From Clostridia bacterium (GTDB lineage: Bacteria > Bacillota_A > Clostridia > Oscillospirales > CAG-272): a stretch of DNA of 52,028 nt. The notes below the pieces were generated by a model, which did not search any database, was not told where the DNA came from, and saw only the letters and a list, made by a program, of their open reading frames with translations. Numbering within the stretch: the first letter of the stretch is position 1; each line of letters opens with the position of its first letter. Both the position numbers and the translations under genes were made by a program. Location: NCBI GenBank assembly GCA_017445115.1, contig JAFSUU010000059.1, positions 1-52,028 of the forward strand, in the 5' to 3' direction. Positions 33,023-40,152 of the stretch are shown in pieces.

Positions 33023-34294
33023 ATGAAGCGGGAATTCAAAAGATTTGATATGAAAGCTCCTCCGGTGAGGACGAAGTGGTACCTTCGTCCGCTGACTTAT
33101 ATTCTATGTGCCCCGGACGTGAAAAAACACGGCCTCAAAATAACGAAGAACGGTACGGAAGGGCTGAAACCGCCGTATCTGCTTCTTTGCAATCACAACG
33201 CGTTTATGGATTTCAAAGCGGCGACAAAGGCGATATGGCCTTCCCGCGCGAATTACGTCGTCGCAATAGACGGATTCATCGGCAGAGAAAAACTGCTACG
33301 CAACGTCGGCGGCATCTGCAAGAGAAAATTCACAAACGACATCACTCTTGTGAAACAGCTGAAAAGGGTGATCGAGAACGGCGATATAGCAATACTGTAC
33401 CCGGAGGCGAGGTATTCTCTCTGCGGTACTACCGCTGTTCTGCCGTCATCTCTCGGAAGGCTTTGCAAAACGCTCAATACTCCCGTAGTATCTTTCATTT
33501 GTCACGGTCATCACGTGAACTCTCCGTTCTGGAATCTTCACGACAAAGGCGTGAAGCCGACAGAGGCGGAAATGACGCTGCTTTACACTCCGGAAGAGCT
33601 TGAGACTGCGTCGGTCGACGAGATCAACGAAAAAATCGTCGACGCATTTCAGTACGACGATTTTGCGTGGCAGAAGGAGCGCCGTATAAAAACTCCGTAC
33701 GAGGGGAGAGCGGAAGGACTTCACAAAGTTCTATATCAGTGTGCTTCGTGCGGCGCTGAATACAAAATGGCGTCCGAGGGAACAAAACTGTTCTGCAGGG
33801 CGTGCGGAAAGAGCTGGACGATGTCCGAGCTCGGCGAACTCTCGGCTGATACCGGCGATACGGAGTTTTCGCATATACCCGATTGGTACGAATGGGAAAG
33901 AGCAAACGTACGCCGCGAGGTCGAAGAGGGAACTTACACGACAGGAGAGATGCCGGTCACCGTTGATTCACTTCCCAACGCCAAGCGTTTCATCAGACTC
34001 GGAGAGGGCACGATGGTCCATGACATGAACGGCTTTACCGTCCGCGGCACAGACGTCGACGGAGATCCTTTTGAAATGATAAAATCCGTTCCGAGCCTTT
34101 ATTCCTGCCACATTGAATACGAATATCTCGGAAAGCACGGCGATTGCGTCGACCTCAATACGCTTGAAGACACCTGGTACATATATCCTCACGACTGCGA
34201 TTTTGCAGTCACTAAAATGGCGCTCGCCACAGAGGAGCTTTACCGGAACGACAGAAAGAAAAAGGGAAGACCTTGTCCTCCCGGACTGGCGTGA
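33023..34294 (+). CDS. 1-acyl-glycerol-phosphate acyltransferase-like protein with zinc ribbon
   Basis: A 423-residue protein whose first ~230 residues match the PlsC-type lysophospholipid acyltransferase fold. The catalytic box is NHNAFMD (NHxxxxD-like), and the second motif is YPEARYS in place of the usual FPEGTRS. The Ala for Gly is atypical and may alter substrate use. The second half carries a zinc ribbon, CASCGAEYKMASEGTKLFCRACG, then an unassigned domain of about 150 residues. The fusion of a PlsC-like domain with a ribbon is uncommon. It is a single gene with its own promoter and a terminator at 34325. Confidence 0.75.
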   Translation: MKREFKRFDMKAPPVRTKWYLRPLTYILCAPDVKKHGLKITKNGTEGLKPPYLLLCNHNAFMDFKAATKAIWPSRANYVVAIDGFIGREKLLRNVGGICKRKFTNDITLVKQLKRVIENGDIAILYPEARYSLCGTTAVLPSSLGRLCKTLNTPVVSFICHGHHVNSPFWNLHDKGVKPTEAEMTLLYTPEELETASVDEINEKIVDAFQYDDFAWQKERRIKTPYEGRAEGLHKVLYQCASCGAEYKMASEGTKLFCRACGKSWTMSELGELSADTGDTEFSHIPDWYEWERANVRREVEEGTYTTGEMPVTVDSLPNAKRFIRLGEGTMVHDMNGFTVRGTDVDGDPFEMIKSVPSLYSCHIEYEYLGKHGDCVDLNTLEDTWYIYPHDCDFAVTKMALATEELYRNDRKKKGRPCPPGLA

Positions 34295-34324
34295 TAAATG
34301 AAGACGCTTCGCTGATGAATAAGA

Positions 34325-34358
34325 AAAAGCAGACTGATTTTTACGTCAGTCTGCTTTT
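34325..34358. terminator. Bidirectional terminator with TTTTTACG loop, second copy
   Basis: AAAAGCAGACTGA (34325-34337), loop TTTTTACG, TCAGTCTGCTTTT (34346-34358). The loop is identical to the hairpin at 20184-20213, with one base pair changed on both sides (G-C to A-T). A run before and T run after make it work for both converging genes. Confidence 0.85.
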
Positions 34359-34374
34359 AGTTTTGTTTTGGGTT

Positions 34375-35292
34375 TTATTTTGAAAGTGAGAAATTCTCAA
34401 GCCAGTAGGCATACTTGTTGTACGATTCCTGCGCTTTAGCCATAAGCTCTTCTCCCGCGAGGAGAGTGTATTTGTCTTCTTCAGAGCTGTATGTGTAATT
34501 CTTGTTGTTCCGCTCTTCAACAGCGATGTTGACAAGCTTTTCCGCATCACGGACTATCACTACAAGTTCGTCCATAACGTCGTCATCTATCGTCTGTATC
34601 TCTTTTACGAGGTTGTCGAAATATGCCGAAATGCTCTCGACCTTGTACTGATTCTTCTGAAAGTACTCGACGTCGGCGGGATAGAGATACGCGTCGCCCT
34701 CCTGGAAGTGACCGATATAGTTCGGCCAGTTGCACTCGAAGGAGATGAAGTCGTACATCGAATACACGTCGGACGCGATATTCGCGTTAGTGATGCGTTC
34801 CCACAGAGCGAGCTTTTCCGACGCTTCGGTCGAATTGACTTCCGTGTAGATCGCGTCTTTGATACGGTAGTTGTACGTGTAGCCGTATTCGTCTTCAAAG
34901 TTGCCGGTCTCAAGAATACCTATGACGTTTATCGGACCGTCGGTGAAATCAAATCTGTCGCCGTCTTTCGCGTAAACCGCGATCGTGTTGGAAAGCTGCT
35001 GCGTGTTCGGAACGCAGTACGGACAGCTCTGGTAAGGAAGATTCATAAGGTAGAGATATTCGCCGTTGACGGGAGATATCGTCGCCATGTAACCTACCAT
35101 TTCCACCGTTCTGCCGGACAGCTCTTTTATCTTATCCATATTGATAGACTCGGCAAACGTGAGACGCACGTTGCCGGTCTCGGTTATCTCATTACCGCCG
35201 GACGTGTCTTTCGTATCCGTACCTTCGTTCGACGCGCAGGCGGTGAACGACAGACAGATCAGCGCGAGTAATATAGCTATGGCTTTTTTCAT
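34375..35292 (-). CDS. Lipoprotein with CxxC, possibly DUF3299-like
   Basis: A 305-residue lipoprotein (lipobox near LSFTAC at residue 19). An early segment reads ELSGRTVEMVGYMATISPVN, LYLMNLPYQSCPYCVPN and INVIGILETG, which resembles DUF3299, a lipoprotein family found beside MacB/FtsX-type transporters. The CPYC pair could bind metal or be redox active. The second half is helical with no family that I recognise. It is last in the leftward operon after the His-rich permease (13 bases apart), so it probably works with that transporter at the outer face of the membrane. Confidence 0.6.
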   Translation of the reverse strand: MKKAIAILLALICLSFTACASNEGTDTKDTSGGNEITETGNVRLTFAESINMDKIKELSGRTVEMVGYMATISPVNGEYLYLMNLPYQSCPYCVPNTQQLSNTIAVYAKDGDRFDFTDGPINVIGILETGNFEDEYGYTYNYRIKDAIYTEVNSTEASEKLALWERITNANIASDVYSMYDFISFECNWPNYIGHFQEGDAYLYPADVEYFQKNQYKVESISAYFDNLVKEIQTIDDDVMDELVVIVRDAEKLVNIAVEERNNKNYTYSSEEDKYTLLAGEELMAKAQESYNKYAYWLENFSLSK

Positions 35293-35305
35293 ATTATCGA
35301 ATTCC

Positions 35306-36577
35306 TCAGTTTCTGATTATATCCTTGCGGGATATGTGCGCGGCGCAGATCAGCGTGGGAAGTACGCTGATGACGAATACGACCGCCATTATGAGCCACT
35401 CGAGCGGGTATACCTTCGAAGCGTCAAGTACAATGCCCATCGACGCGACGAATCCGCTCATGGCTGAGAGACAGAGCCGCGAGATGCAGAACGATATCGC
35501 GGTGGAAATAAGTCCTATCACGGCATTCTGTATCAGGAAAAGCATATTGACCTTGCCGGTCCCTATACCGATAAGGCGCATCAGCGCGATATCCTTTTGC
35601 GAATCGTACATATTCAGTATCGTGATAGTGGAGATGACAAATACGTTCATCACCATGATTATCACGCAGAGGATGTAAACGATCTTTCGGCTCAGGTCGA
35701 CGTTGCTGATGATCTCGCGGATGACCTCTGCGGGAGTTATCGTCAGTATTTCGGAGTTTTCCGCAAATTCGGATTTCAGTTCTTCCGAGTAAGCGAGAGT
35801 CTTCGATCTGACGAGGATCGCGCAGACCGTACCTTCCTCGGCGTGGTCGTGCTCCTCTTCCTCATGGTCGTGATCTTCGTCTTCTATGGTATGACCTTCG
35901 TGTTCATCTTCGTGATCGTGGTCTTCTTCTTCGTGTTCGTGATCGTGATCTTCGTCTTCATCCTCGTCGTGATGATGTTCGTGGACAGCCCAGACCGTCT
36001 CGATGTCGGTGAACACCGCGTTGTCGTATGCTGTAGAAGTTTCTTCGAGGATACCGACAAGCTTCAGCGGAGATGCAGTGTGCTTTTCACCGTTTTCGGA
36101 AAGTCCGTGGGACGTGATAAGCTCGTCGCCGATTTTGAGTCCGAACTTCTTCGCGACGGCTGAACCGACGACCGCCTCAAACTTTTCGGAGAACATTTCG
36201 CCATCTGCGAGTTCTTTGCCCGCGAGGAATTCCGGCTTTGTGCCGACAATCTTCGCGGAGTTGTAACTGTCGCCCATCGCGAACGGTATCGCCATGTTCA
36301 CGCGGCTGTCGTTCTGAAGCTGTTCTACGTATTCGTATGAAATCGTGCCGAGCGGCTTGTCCGTGAAGAACAGGGTGTTCATTGCGAGCTGCGTCGAGCT
36401 TCCCGCGGGACCGACGATCATATCGTAAGATGAAGTAGTGTTGATGAGTCCGTCGTTGACCTGCTCGGCGACGTTGTACGCGAGTATCGCGACGGAAGCT
36501 GAAATAACGATGGAGAGAATGATAAGGATCATCTTCACCTTTTTGGTGAGCATATTCTTAAGAGCGAACTTAAGCAT
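35306..36577 (-). CDS. FtsX/MacB-like ABC permease with His-rich insert
   Basis: A 423-residue permease of the FtsX/MacB type: one N-terminal helix (about 15-37), a large outer domain, then three C-terminal helices (NVDLSRKIVYILCVIIMVMNVFVI, LIQNAVIGLISTAISFCI, LEWLIMAVVFVISVLPTLI). In the outer domain residues 199-246 are almost all His, Asp and Glu, with 15 His in 48 residues (coded by 35840-35983). This is a clear metal-binding loop of the kind seen in zinc-handling proteins. It overlaps the ATPase gene by eight bases. The class usually moves lipoproteins or acts mechanically rather than importing ions; here the insert suggests metal control or transfer. Confidence 0.88.
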   Translation of the reverse strand: MLKFALKNMLTKKVKMILIILSIVISASVAILAYNVAEQVNDGLINTTSSYDMIVGPAGSSTQLAMNTLFFTDKPLGTISYEYVEQLQNDSRVNMAIPFAMGDSYNSAKIVGTKPEFLAGKELADGEMFSEKFEAVVGSAVAKKFGLKIGDELITSHGLSENGEKHTASPLKLVGILEETSTAYDNAVFTDIETVWAVHEHHHDEDEDEDHDHEHEEEDHDHEDEHEGHTIEDEDHDHEEEEHDHAEEGTVCAILVRSKTLAYSEELKSEFAENSEILTITPAEVIREIISNVDLSRKIVYILCVIIMVMNVFVISTITILNMYDSQKDIALMRLIGIGTGKVNMLFLIQNAVIGLISTAISFCISRLCLSAMSGFVASMGIVLDASKVYPLEWLIMAVVFVISVLPTLICAAHISRKDIIRN

Positions 36578-37229
36578 TTTCCGTCACCTCGCTTTCCGAG
36601 TATGACGACGCTATGTCGTTCATATCGATTATGCAGTCGAAAAGGTTTGCGAGTCTGTCGTCGTGAGTGACCGCTACGAGAGTTTTGCCCTTTGCGATCT
36701 TCAGCATCTCTTCAACGACCGATCTGCCGATCTCGTAGTTGAGGTTTCCTGTCGGTTCGTCGGCAAGGATGATGTCGGGAGCTTTTACGAACGCTCTCGC
36801 GATCGCCACTCTCTGACGTTCGCCGCCGGAGAGCTGTCTTACCTTCTTTTTCTTCTTGGAAAGTATCCCGAGAGAATCGAGCACGGCGTCCATCCCGGAG
36901 GTCTTAACGCCTTCGAGTTTAAGAACGTTGATGTTGTCTTCAACGGTCATTTCTTCTATGAGTTTGAAATCCTGGAAGATGTAACCGATCTTTTTTATTC
37001 TGAATTTGTCTTTGTTTTTCTGGCTTTGACGGCTCATTTCTTTGCCGTCGAAATATATCAAACCCTCGCTCGGCGTGATGACGCCGGCGACCATGTTCAG
37101 AAGCGTCGATTTTCCGCAGCCGGAAGCTCCGAGCAGAACGTAGCTTTTACCGTCTTCGAAAACGACGTCTTTATATTTTATGACTGTGTCCCCGTCGAAC
37201 CGTTTGACGAGGTTTTCTGTTTTTATCAT
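36570..37229 (-). CDS. ABC transporter ATPase (LolD/MacB type)
   Basis: A 219-residue ATPase partner of the FtsX-like permease. Walker A is GASGCGKSTLLNM near residues 33-45, the signature LSGGERQRVAIARAF near 138, Walker B IILADEPTGNL near 155-165, and the H-loop VAVTHDD. The DEPTGNL form is typical of the LolD/MacB/FtsE group. It overlaps the permease start by eight bases, implying coupled translation. It follows a small His/Cys membrane protein gene after about 60 bases. Confidence 0.92.
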   Translation of the reverse strand: MIKTENLVKRFDGDTVIKYKDVVFEDGKSYVLLGASGCGKSTLLNMVAGVITPSEGLIYFDGKEMSRQSQKNKDKFRIKKIGYIFQDFKLIEEMTVEDNINVLKLEGVKTSGMDAVLDSLGILSKKKKKVRQLSGGERQRVAIARAFVKAPDIILADEPTGNLNYEIGRSVVEEMLKIAKGKTLVAVTHDDRLANLFDCIIDMNDIASSYSESEVTENA

Positions 37230-37292
37230 TATTTACCTCCCGTGCCGCATCTTGCGGCGAAATCAAAAATCAATGCAGCGAAGGGAGATCGA

Positions 37293-37586
37293 TCAATTAT
37301 TGAGCCTGACTTTTAGCGCGGTCGGCGTGAGATTGGGTCGTCTGCTGTGATCCGATCCTGAAGATGCAACCTTACACGCGGCATGAGCAAGAAGGATCAG
37401 CGCAAAAACGAGCGCTGCGAAAAATGCGCCTTTCAGCAAACCGAAAGCGTGTTCGATCCCGACGCAGACCGTACACTTTTCGCCCGCATGGCATCTGTGG
37501 TGTGAATTGACTATCAGAAATACGGACGATGCGATGAGTGAGAACACTATCGCGGCGATAAGAAGTATCTTGACAGTCCTTTTCAT
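37293..37586 (-). CDS. Small membrane protein with His/Cys metal-type motif
   Basis: A 97-residue protein with two membrane helices (about 8-26 and 54-72) and, between them, HHRCHAGEKCTVCVGIEH, a cluster of four His and three Cys that should face outside and could bind zinc or another soft metal. The C-terminal 25 residues are basic. It is the first gene of the leftward operon, immediately downstream of a consensus promoter, ahead of the ATPase, the His-rich permease and the CxxC lipoprotein. Small proteins with this arrangement accompany metal transporters in Firmicutes; I know no assigned function. Confidence 0.75.
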   Translation of the reverse strand: MKRTVKILLIAAIVFSLIASSVFLIVNSHHRCHAGEKCTVCVGIEHAFGLLKGAFFAALVFALILLAHAACKVASSGSDHSRRPNLTPTALKVRLNN

Positions 37587-37618
37587 ATCTGCGCCTCCTT
37601 TCGGTTCTTTTTTCAGTA

Positions 37619-37647
37619 ATTATACTTCTTTTCTTTCTTTAAGTCAA
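37619..37647 (-). promoter_or_regulatory. Promoter of the His-rich ABC operon
   Basis: On the minus strand TTGACT (37647-37642), 17-nt spacer, TATAAT (37624-37619), 33 nt before the start. No clear Zur or other metal-regulator box is visible around it. Confidence 0.75.
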
Positions 37648-37709
37648 GAATAAACGGTGTGAGTTTTCTGAAAGTTGTGTGAACTTGGCTGAATAGGACG
37701 TCTATTTGC

Positions 37710-37738
37710 TTGACAGAGCGGTCAAACGAATGTATAAT
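37710..37738 (+). promoter_or_regulatory. Upstream promoter P1 of the tilS-hpt-ftsH operon
   Basis: TTGACA (37710-37715), exactly 17 nt, TATAAT (37733-37738): a full consensus promoter, 108 nt before the first gene. Confidence 0.85.
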
Positions 37739-37793
37739 GACTTTGCTGATTTTTCTAAAGATAAGTTTTGACAGATCAGGTTAAAAGTGTTCG

Positions 37794-37822
37794 TTGACCG
37801 AAATCGCACCGCACTATATAAT
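37794..37822 (+). promoter_or_regulatory. Downstream promoter P2 of the tilS-hpt-ftsH operon
   Basis: TTGACC (37794-37799), 17-nt spacer, TATAAT (37817-37822), 23 nt before the first start codon. With P1 it makes a tandem pair 84 nt apart. Confidence 0.75.
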
Positions 37823-37845
37823 AAAATAAAAAACGGCGGTGGAAG

Positions 37846-38073
37846 ATGGAGGAAAAATTCAGCGCGTTTTTCAGATTTATCTATATATTGCTGATCGGTG
37901 CGGCTTTGCTTCTTTTATCAGCGGTGTCGGAACACGGAGAAACGGAGATGTCGCGGGTGCTCGTCGGCAATTTCCACGACGTTCCCGAAATGATAGAGGC
38001 GCTTATAGCGGGGTTTGCTTTGACGGCGCTTGGCGCCGCCGCGGCGTCATATCTTCTGAAAAACGGTACATAA
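37846..38073 (+). CDS. Small two-helix membrane protein
   Basis: A 75-residue protein with helices at about 8-26 and 51-71 and a 24-residue acidic linker holding the sequence SEHGETEMSRVLVGNFHD. I do not recognise the family. It opens the operon with tilS, hpt and ftsH, two promoters upstream. The ribosome site is GGCGGTGG, moderate. It is probably real because codon use, frame and operon position all agree. Confidence 0.65.
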   Translation: MEEKFSAFFRFIYILLIGAALLLLSAVSEHGETEMSRVLVGNFHDVPEMIEALIAGFALTALGAAAASYLLKNGT

Positions 38074-38095
38074 AAATACAATGGAGGGAAGAGCG

Positions 38096-39508
38096 TTGAA
38101 CGAGTTAAACAGAGTCGCGTCGTTCTGCGAAGAACGCGGTATTTCGAAGCTTATAAACAACAGTCGCGCAGTCGTCGTCGGGTTTTCCGGCGGCGCCGAT
38201 TCAACGTTTCTTCTGTCCGTTTTGCCGCAGCTGTTTCCGGACGTAAAGATCGCCGCGGCTCATCTGAATCATAAGATACGCGGCAAAGAGGCGGAACGCG
38301 ATCTTGCTTTTTGCAGAGAGTTCTGCCGCTCGCACGGCATAAGGTTTTTCGAGGGCGAAGCCGACGTTCCGAAGATCTCCGCTGTGGAAGGAAAGAGCGC
38401 CGAGGAAGCCGGCAGGGACGAGAGATACAAGTTTTTTGACAAATGCAGAAAAGAACTTGCAAAAGAGCTTTCGTGCGGCGGGTCTGAAGTTCTCGTCGCG
38501 ACCGCCCACAACGCAGACGACAATCTTGAAACCGTGCTTTTCAACCTTGCAAGAGGGACGGGACTTCGCGGACTTCGCGGAATTCCCGCGATAAGAGACG
38601 GTGTGTATATCAGACCGATACTTGCGCTCTCTTCAAAAGAGATAAGAGATCACTGCAAAGAGAACGGAATCGATTACGTTGTCGACTCGACCAACCTCGA
38701 AGAGGTCTACACGAGAAACCGCATAAGAAGCGCCGTAATTCCGGAACTTGAAAAGATCAATCAGGACGTGCGCGCCGGAGTGCTCGACACCTGCGCGCTT
38801 ATCTCGGATGACGAAGACCATCTCGAAGGCGAAGCGCTTGCCGCGCTCGGGAAAGCCGCCGATTCTATTGAATCGGAAAAGCTCTTGAAACTGTCGAAGC
38901 CGATAATGTCAAGAGCTGTGCGGATTCTCTATCGCCGTGTCGCAGGTATATCTCTCGATAAAGAAGGCGTTGATGCGGTATTATCGGCGTTAAGAAGCAG
39001 CAATACGGGTAAGCTTCATCTTCCCGGCGGTGTGACCGCATACTACGGAAAAATACTGAGATTTGCAGTCGAATCCGATAAAAACGCGACGGCGGAGTTT
39101 TGCTTCGAGGCGAAAAGAGGACTGAACACCTTTGAAAAGTTCGGTTTTTCCATAGGATTTTTTGACGGCGAAGAAGACGCAAAAAGAACTCTCGGGGATG
39201 AAATTTACAATCAGTTAATATATAAAATAGCAATAAATGATAAAATAAAAGATAACCTTTTCTTCAGGAACAGGCGCGACGGAGACGTGTATTACATCCG
39301 TTCCCACCACAGAAGGCTGAAGAAGCTCCTTTGTGACTCGGGCGTACCGGTCTGGGAAAGAAACCTTTTGCCCGTGGTATATGATGAGGAGGGGATCGTT
39401 TGGGTCCCGGGATTTCCCCCTCGCGACGGACTTCTTGCGAAAGATAATGATGAGACTCGCGTTTTGATAACGTATTTCAATTCAAGAAAATTAGGAAAGG
39501 AAGACTGA
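38096..39508 (+). CDS. tilS: tRNA(Ile)-lysidine synthase
   Basis: A 470-residue enzyme that changes C34 of the minor tRNA-Ile anticodon CAU to lysidine, letting it read AUA. The ATP-binding PP-loop motif is GFSGGADSTFLLSVL near residues 28-42; next comes AAHLNHKIRGKEAERD, then the tRNA-binding HNADDNLETVLFNLARGTGLRGL. The C-terminal domain reads HHRRLKKLLCDSGVPVWERNLLPVV. The start is uncertain: ATG 38081 has no ribosome site, while TTG 38096 lies seven bases after GGAGGG, so I prefer 38096. It is the usual neighbour of hpt and ftsH. Confidence 0.92.
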   Translation: MNELNRVASFCEERGISKLINNSRAVVVGFSGGADSTFLLSVLPQLFPDVKIAAAHLNHKIRGKEAERDLAFCREFCRSHGIRFFEGEADVPKISAVEGKSAEEAGRDERYKFFDKCRKELAKELSCGGSEVLVATAHNADDNLETVLFNLARGTGLRGLRGIPAIRDGVYIRPILALSSKEIRDHCKENGIDYVVDSTNLEEVYTRNRIRSAVIPELEKINQDVRAGVLDTCALISDDEDHLEGEALAALGKAADSIESEKLLKLSKPIMSRAVRILYRRVAGISLDKEGVDAVLSALRSSNTGKLHLPGGVTAYYGKILRFAVESDKNATAEFCFEAKRGLNTFEKFGFSIGFFDGEEDAKRTLGDEIYNQLIYKIAINDKIKDNLFFRNRRDGDVYYIRSHHRRLKKLLCDSGVPVWERNLLPVVYDEEGIVWVPGFPPRDGLLAKDNDETRVLITYFNSRKLGKED

Positions 39509-39509
39509 C

Positions 39510-40082
39510 ATGGCTGATTTGATCGAAGCTTACGGATCTGACGTTGAAGAGATCCTGATGAGTCCCGAAGAGATCGACAAAACAACGACGCGTATCGCAG
39601 AGGAGATCGATCGCGACATTTCGAAAAGCGACGGAAAGACGATCCTCGTGGGTATACTTAAGGGAAGCGTCGTATTTATGGCTGACCTTATGAAAAAAAT
39701 AAAGAGCCCGGTGGAGATAGACTTTATGAAAGTCTCTTCATATAAAGGCACAGAGTCCACCGGAAGGATCGAGATAAAGCTCGACCTCAACCGCGCGGAT
39801 ATTTCAAATTCGACTATCATCATAGTTGAGGATATAATCGACAGCGGAAGGACGCTCAGCTATCTTTGCGAGTATCTCCGCCTCAACGGAGCGAAGAACG
39901 TCAAGACCTGCACGTTGCTCGACAAGCCTTCGCGCCGCGTCGTCGAATTCGTTCCCGATTACGTAGGGAGAGAGATCCCGGACGCGTTCGTGATCGGCTA
40001 CGGCCTCGACTACGACGAGAGATACAGAACTCTTCCTTTCGTCGGAATATTAAAGAAGAGCGTTTACTCTCCTGAAAACTGA
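39510..40082 (+). CDS. hpt: Hypoxanthine phosphoribosyltransferase
   Basis: A 190-residue purine-salvage enzyme turning hypoxanthine or guanine plus PRPP into IMP or GMP. The PRPP-binding motif IIIVEDIIDSGRTLSYL is near residues 104-120, with the flexible-loop SSYKGTESTGRIEI and the C-terminal purine-binding PDAFVIGYGLDYDERYR. It starts one base after the tilS stop, with AGGAAAGG as ribosome site; tilS-hpt-ftsH is a conserved Firmicute order. Confidence 0.95.
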   Translation: MADLIEAYGSDVEEILMSPEEIDKTTTRIAEEIDRDISKSDGKTILVGILKGSVVFMADLMKKIKSPVEIDFMKVSSYKGTESTGRIEIKLDLNRADISNSTIIIVEDIIDSGRTLSYLCEYLRLNGAKNVKTCTLLDKPSRRVVEFVPDYVGREIPDAFVIGYGLDYDERYRTLPFVGILKKSVYSPEN

Positions 40083-40097
40083 GCGAAATACTGCCCC

Positions 40098-40125
40098 TTG
40101 CCGCGTTTATTGATTAATGCGGCAA
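40098..40125 (+). promoter_or_regulatory. Hairpin in the hpt-ftsH gap
   Basis: TTGCCGC (40098-40104) pairs with GCGGCAA (40119-40125). No T run follows, so it is more likely an mRNA processing or stability element than a full terminator. It contains an ATG (40117) in frame with ftsH that has no ribosome site. Confidence 0.45.
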
Positions 40126-40152
40126 AGTCAAGTCCCTTATCGGAGGATACAG

